A stretch of DNA of 64,000 nt from Asterella californica (Eukaryota > Streptophyta > Marchantiopsida > Marchantiales > Aytoniaceae): the NCBI GenBank assembly GCA_036924285.1, contig JAYKYS010000010.1, forward strand, positions 19,381,001 to 19,445,000, written 5' to 3'. Of the stretch, positions 59,837 through 64,000 are shown piece by piece. The position numbers and the translations under genes are program-made. Each line of letters opens with the position of its first letter. Within the stretch, counting starts at the first letter, position 1. Below the pieces are notes generated by a model that was not told the origin of the DNA, did no database searches, and saw nothing but the letters and a program-made list of their open reading frames with translations.

Positions 59837-61004
59837 CTATCTTGCAGCCTCTGGAGCAGTTTCCTTCTGCTCACCACCAACAACCTCCACCGCTACTGTG
59901 CGTAAAACTTCTACAGTTCTAGCTGCAAACTCCACACTCTCTCCTATGACATCCCATGATGTCCAAGGATGACGAACTCCACTTGTCTCGCCCCCAGTCT
60001 TTGCCTCCACCGACCCGGTAGGCAAAGAGCTCAAGAGTGCTCGAGCAGTAACACCCGTCGATCGCATCCGACGCTGCTCAGCCAATCCAAGGCTAACAAT
60101 CCATGTCAAGCAATTCAGGTCCATTGCTTGACCCAATACTTGACGACGTGAAGCCTCTGACACCGAAGCTACTGTCGTCGTACCCATAGCGAAACCCATC
60201 GCTCGCTCTCTCTCATCGGCATTGGGCTCCCCCAACTGCCGTAATTGAGCATCCCACACAAGCCCATGTCCTCCATCTCTGTAAGCATGTGACGCTGGAA
60301 AGCTTACCAAAGTGGATAACGCTACCATGGGCCGTCCCACTAGGTTCACCACTGCCATGGATGACCTATCGACGACTCTCACCACTTGAGATCGTCGTCC
60401 TGCATCCAAGATGCTATCAACCGTGAGATGTGCTGGTCGTCTCACTCCATCGTGTGCTCGCTTAAGCAACTCTCTCGGTAACAAGTTCGTCCACCACAAC
60501 CGTGGACGATGTGCACGAGATCCTACTCTCGCTGCATCCAACAACACTGCTGGTCCAATCCAAGACCGCACTTGGTGCACACTCGCCATCATCTGTGTAT
60601 GAGCATCACTCAACAAAGGAACATTCTCCAAGATGTACGTTGGAGAATCCACCTGATGCATCTGGAGATGTCGTAAGATCCGTAACATCTCCCAGAACAT
60701 CCTAGATCGCGGGTCATGTAAACCCTGACCTCTCCCAGCACGCGTGTGATCTTGACATGGTCATTCGGCTATCACCAAGTGAATGGTGCCCACCAACGTA
60801 AGATCCTGCGCCCCCAGCAGCGAAATATCCGACGGTAATGCTTGTTGGTATCCTCTAACAGCTGATATGGGCAACAACTCAGGATATCTCTACACCAAAC
60901 GTGCCACATGCGCAATGAGATGCGTCTCGCAATCTCATCTCTCTCCACATACAAGTATCGCTGTACTTGCATGCCTGCCTGCAATACCGCAGCCAAACCT
61001 GTGC
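59837..61004 (-). pseudogene. C5-cytosine DNA methyltransferase domain within the Gypsy polyprotein
   Basis: Conserved methyltransferase motifs appear in family order. Motif I end TGLAAVLQAG, then a YVERDEIARR acidic site for SAM (from 61003). Motif IV Pro-Cys (PCQ, Cys codon 60757-60755) followed by GRGQGLHDPRSRMFWEML. Motif VI ENV (about 60628-60620). Motif VIII DAARVGSRAHRPRLWW. Motif IX/X-like ERERAMGF and RRQVLGQAMDLNCLTW near 60180-60060. The target-recognition region between VIII and X is short. A Ser/Glu-rich linker then runs in the same frame into RT. Damage: 1-nt frameshift near 60905, CAG-to-TAG near 60890, and TGA directly before PCQ (60763-60761). The N-terminal FxGxG is cut off by copy C at 61005. 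The exact subfamily (DNMT3-like or other) is not decided. Confidence 0.85.
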
Positions 61005-61804
61005 TGTAAGCCGGCCTGTCTCTCACCCAGGGGTACCTCAGATGACTAGGATTACTAGTGCACCCTAATTACAAAGATTTAAGTACATCCATGCTCACTT
61101 CACTCAACTCTCTGACCCGTATGGTCACATCGGTACCTCTAATAGCGTTCCTGCACACAAGTTCTAATCCCGCTCTCAACATTACATCGCAAAATACTCA
61201 AGGACTCCCAAGGTCTCCAATGCTCACTTTACTTACAGTCAGGAAAATGAGAGTGTCTTCCACCTTCTCAACTCCTCCTTATATACTCTACAACTTCTTA
61301 CCGTGGTAACTTTCACTAAGTTACGTTACCTCATGGTAAGTGCGCAATCCAAAATAGTAAAACTTCTAAAGGCTACTAAGCCTTTAAGAATAGCACACAC
61401 ATTACTTGTTCTACTTTACAAAAGTAAGAGATTCTCCTACTTTAGCTTTTGTAAAGTGTTAACTTTCCACCCTATCCAATCGGAAGGCGACAACAAACTA
61501 ATATGTCTTTTGAGGAGCATCTTTAGATCTTTGTGCATGACTTTCCATCATGCATCCAATCAGCGATGGTCAACAAAGTTACATACTTTTGAGAAGCATA
61601 TTTAGAGCTCCGCACTTGTCACATAGTGTCATAGTGGAACCTCTAATAGTTTCCCCAACTTAGTTATAACTATCTCTGCTAGTTATGGCTAGTTTTGATC
61701 ACTCTAGATTTAGATCTTCGAACTAGAGTAACCTATAAGATAGTCATACCTAATGAAACTTATATAAACATGCACACAAATAATGGGATACTTGTGATGT
61801 GACA
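61005..61804 (-). repeat. 3' LTR of Gypsy copy C
   Basis: 800 bp, TGTCACATCACAAG...CTTACA on the minus strand, after the tract CTGGGGGTAAA. Confidence 0.93.
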
Positions 61805-61817
61805 TTTACCCCCAGAC

Positions 61818-64000
61818 TTAATTTTCACTCCGTCCTCGGAGTGAAGTATCACGTTGATGAAACTTCTTCAACTTGTCGTGGTTCACTCGGTCGAAGAACG
61901 TACCACTTCTCTCTTGAAGATCATAGGTGTTATTACTCCACACTTTGGAGATGATGAAAGGCCCAAAATATCGACGTAAGAACTTCTTTTGAACTCGCTT
62001 GTGCCTAATAGCATCCCATAGCATCACCCACTCACCCTTTTGAAATGGCTGTAACTTCGTTTTGTTCTTCGCCAAGCGCTTGTCGTAGCTCTTCTTCTGT
62101 TGTAGTTGGGCCATCTCAATTCGTTGAGCTGCATCGTCTCTATTCTCCTCCAGCTCCAACAAAGTTTCTCTCCTCTCTTTCTCAGCTATTTGACCACCCT
62201 TTCTCTTTAATCCAGCTTGTAAGGTCTGAAAGGTGGTTAGGTCGAACTGGATCGGTAATCTGGATTCCAACCCATACACCATCTTGAAAGGTGAATATCC
62301 CGTAGATGTCTTCACTGTTGTTCGATACTCCCATAGAACCGCATGAAGACGCTTGTCCCAGTTGTGTTTGGCCCCTTCCATGTCAGCATCCTTTGCTAAC
62401 ATCTGACACAAGGTAAAGTTTGTCCTCTCTACCAAACCGTTTGAACTAGGTTTATATGAAGTAGTAACCCTCTGAGAAATGGAGAAGTGGGTGCACATAG
62501 CAGTAGTCATGCCACTCACAAATTCTCGACCCCTATCAGAAACTAACTCCAAAGGACATCCAAACCTAGTTATGATCCGTTCGTATAGAAATCTACCCAC
62601 CTCAACTTCTCCAATAGTTACAAGAGGTCTAGCTTCTACCCACTTCGTAAGATAATCTGTGGCTACAACAATATACTTATTGTTGCGAGGGGTGCGATTC
62701 AAAGGCCCAACAAAATCTATTCCCCATTTCTCGAAAGGTCCAAGAACCGGAATAGATCTAAGAGGAGTGGAAACACTAGATTTGATAGCGAAAGCTTGAC
62801 AAACATCACAGGTTTTACAATACGTCAAGCAATCTCTAAACATCCCCCTCCAGTGATATCCCGCATCGAGTATCTTATGAGCCGTCAACTTGCCTGCGAA
62901 ATATCCTCCACATACTGGACCGTCATGGAATTCTTCCATGAGTCGTAGAGACTCCTCCTTGCTCGCAGCTCTTCTCAGGACCCCATCAACTCCTTCACGG
63001 AATAACACACCTTCCACCACCGAGTAAGGTTGACTTCGTTTCACCAGTGCCTTCTTCTCTCTGGTCCGCATCCCATCTGGATAGACACCTTCCGTAACAA
63101 AATCCCAAATTTCTTGATATTCTATTGGGATAATAGAGTTGCTCAAGACCATCAAATCTTCGTCAGGAAAGGTGTCATCCACCGGCTCCTCTCCATCCCC
63201 ATCGTAAGCTCTAGATAGCAAATCTGCATTCGCGTGTTTCTTCCCTGGTCGATCGCAGATCTCATAGTCGTACTCTGACAATAAGAGCTTCCACCTTGCT
63301 AATCGTCCTTCGACCATAGGTTTATTGAAGATGTACTTCAATGCCTTATGATCTGTAACGATAGTGAACTTGCCTCCTATGAGATAATGTCGAAATTTTC
63401 TCAAAGCATAGATCACTGCTAATCCTTCTCTCTCTGTCACAGAATAATTTCTCTCTGCCTTGATCATTTGCCGACTAGCATATGCGATAGGATGATCTCT
63501 ACCTTCAACATCATACTGACTTAAAGTACATCCTACTGCTATATTTGAAGCATCCGTATATAGAATAAACTGTTTATTCCAATCGGGCTTAACCAAGATC
63601 GGAGCTGAAGTAAGAGCTTTCTTCAGTTCCTCAAAGGCGGCTAGAGCTTCTTCATCTCCTAAAATCAACACGTAATCTACTCCCTTCTTCAGATATGCTG
63701 TCAAAGCATATGCTTTATGTGAGAACGAGAGTATAAACCTTCGATAATACCCCACCATACCTAAAAACTGTCGTAGCTTAGTGAGAGTACTAGGAAAAGG
63801 GAGCTCTAAGATCTTCTGCACCTTCTCTGGATCAACGGCAATGCCGTCCTTGGATATGATATGACCCAAGAGTAACCCTTCCTCACACCCAAAAATACAT
63901 TTCTCCGGATTGAGAGATGCATTTGCTACATCTAAACATTCTAAGACCTTCACAAGGTGCTCAAAATGCTTCTCCTTACTCCCATAAACACAAAAGTCAT
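61818..64000 (-). CDS. Pol (RT to integrase) of Gypsy copy C, partial
   Basis: An uninterrupted frame from the right edge to the stop at 61818, over 720 codons. It covers the part of RT after FIDD (DFCVYG at the edge), the thumb LRQFLGMVGYYRRFILSF, RNase H (YTDASNIAVGC, TDHKALKYIF), the integrase zinc head, and the core with IDFVGPL, VSDRGREF and NGLVERTN (all three catalytic acids present). No stop or frameshift is seen in the visible part, so this copy may be coding-competent; its gag and protease are not visible. Confidence 0.93.
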   Translation of the reverse strand, partial: DFCVYGSKEKHFEHLVKVLECLDVANASLNPEKCIFGCEEGLLLGHIISKDGIAVDPEKVQKILELPFPSTLTKLRQFLGMVGYYRRFILSFSHKAYALTAYLKKGVDYVLILGDEEALAAFEELKKALTSAPILVKPDWNKQFILYTDASNIAVGCTLSQYDVEGRDHPIAYASRQMIKAERNYSVTEREGLAVIYALRKFRHYLIGGKFTIVTDHKALKYIFNKPMVEGRLARWKLLLSEYDYEICDRPGKKHANADLLSRAYDGDGEEPVDDTFPDEDLMVLSNSIIPIEYQEIWDFVTEGVYPDGMRTREKKALVKRSQPYSVVEGVLFREGVDGVLRRAASKEESLRLMEEFHDGPVCGGYFAGKLTAHKILDAGYHWRGMFRDCLTYCKTCDVCQAFAIKSSVSTPLRSIPVLGPFEKWGIDFVGPLNRTPRNNKYIVVATDYLTKWVEARPLVTIGEVEVGRFLYERIITRFGCPLELVSDRGREFVSGMTTAMCTHFSISQRVTTSYKPSSNGLVERTNFTLCQMLAKDADMEGAKHNWDKRLHAVLWEYRTTVKTSTGYSPFKMVYGLESRLPIQFDLTTFQTLQAGLKRKGGQIAEKERRETLLELEENRDDAAQRIEMAQLQQKKSYDKRLAKNKTKLQPFQKGEWVMLWDAIRHKRVQKKFLRRYFGPFIISKVWSNNTYDLQERSGTFFDRVNHDKLKKFHQRDTSLRGRSEN

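Larger units (their letters stand above)
39409..61004 (-). mobile_element. LTR/Gypsy retrotransposon carrying a cytosine methyltransferase and PHD finger (split by later insertions)
   Basis: Host element of the nest, minus strand. Surviving parts from 5' to 3': methyltransferase domain (61004-about 59990), RT (59806-59131 and 51495-51315), RNase H (about 49937-49024), integrase (48954-48220), C-terminal tail and PHD finger (48219-47704), polypurine tract GTTAGGGGGG near 47540, and LTR sequence 47525-47344 plus 39736-39409. It is cut by the plus-strand Gypsy copy A (39737-47343), an LTR-like insert (49938-51310), copy B (51500-59126) and copy C (from 61005). Its 5' end (LTR, gag, protease, start of the methyltransferase) lies beyond the right edge. 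Multiple stops and frameshifts show an old, inactive copy. Confidence 0.85.
61005..64000 (-). mobile_element. LTR/Gypsy retrotransposon, copy C (3' part, runs off right edge)
   Basis: Third copy of the same family, minus strand. 3' LTR is 61005-61804. It is inserted in motif I of the methyltransferase domain; the 3' flank is GCAC on the minus strand (61004-61001). The 5' LTR, ORF0 and gag lie outside the window. Confidence 0.95.

Overview
The window looks like nuclear DNA of a land plant or close streptophyte relative, probably a non-seed plant. The evidence is a set of intron-containing genes for plastid- and plant-type proteins: PDX2, a nuclear-encoded plastid ribosomal protein L17, a SAMC-type S-adenosylmethionine carrier and a DUF1218 membrane protein. 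Introns are GT-AG, and plant Copia and Gypsy retroelements are abundant. The exact species cannot be read from the sequence.

Left part (1-31 kb) is the genic part. In order: the 5' exons of a DUF1218 gene (minus, running off the left edge), an ML/NPC2-like secreted lipid-binding protein (plus, 4 exons), PDX2 (minus, 7 exons), a repeat-rich stretch (12-16 kb) with a SINE bracketed by 14-bp target duplications, a rearranged partial duplicate of the DUF1218 upstream region (16.4-17.2 kb), a VPS29 retromer pseudogene that keeps its introns (17.2-19.4 kb), an AT-rich repeat stretch with large hairpins, Copia remnants and a TIR element (19.4-24.4 kb), SAMC (plus, 13 exons, 356 codons that close in frame) and, convergent to it, plastid RPL17 (minus, 2 exons). 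The genes belong to separate pathways (vitamin B6 synthesis, SAM import, plastid translation, lipid binding) and form no operon-like unit.

Middle (31-39.4 kb) is gene-poor: a 44-bp minisatellite, a second TIR element, a decayed Copia retrotransposon with a Met-type primer site, and a Gypsy gag remnant.

Right part (39.4-64 kb) is a nest of retrotransposons. The host is an old minus-strand Gypsy element whose pol carries, 5' to 3', a C5-cytosine DNA methyltransferase domain, reverse transcriptase, RNase H, integrase and a C-terminal PHD finger. It has been split by three copies of one younger Gypsy family (39737-47343 plus; 51500-59126 minus; 61005 to beyond the right edge, minus) and by a 1.37-kb LTR-like insertion. 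The younger family encodes a separate zinc-knuckle protein (ORF0) upstream of a single-frame gag-pol. The methyltransferase-bearing retrotransposon is the most notable content: it could in principle methylate DNA, including its own, but this copy is dead (internal stops, frameshifts, insertions).
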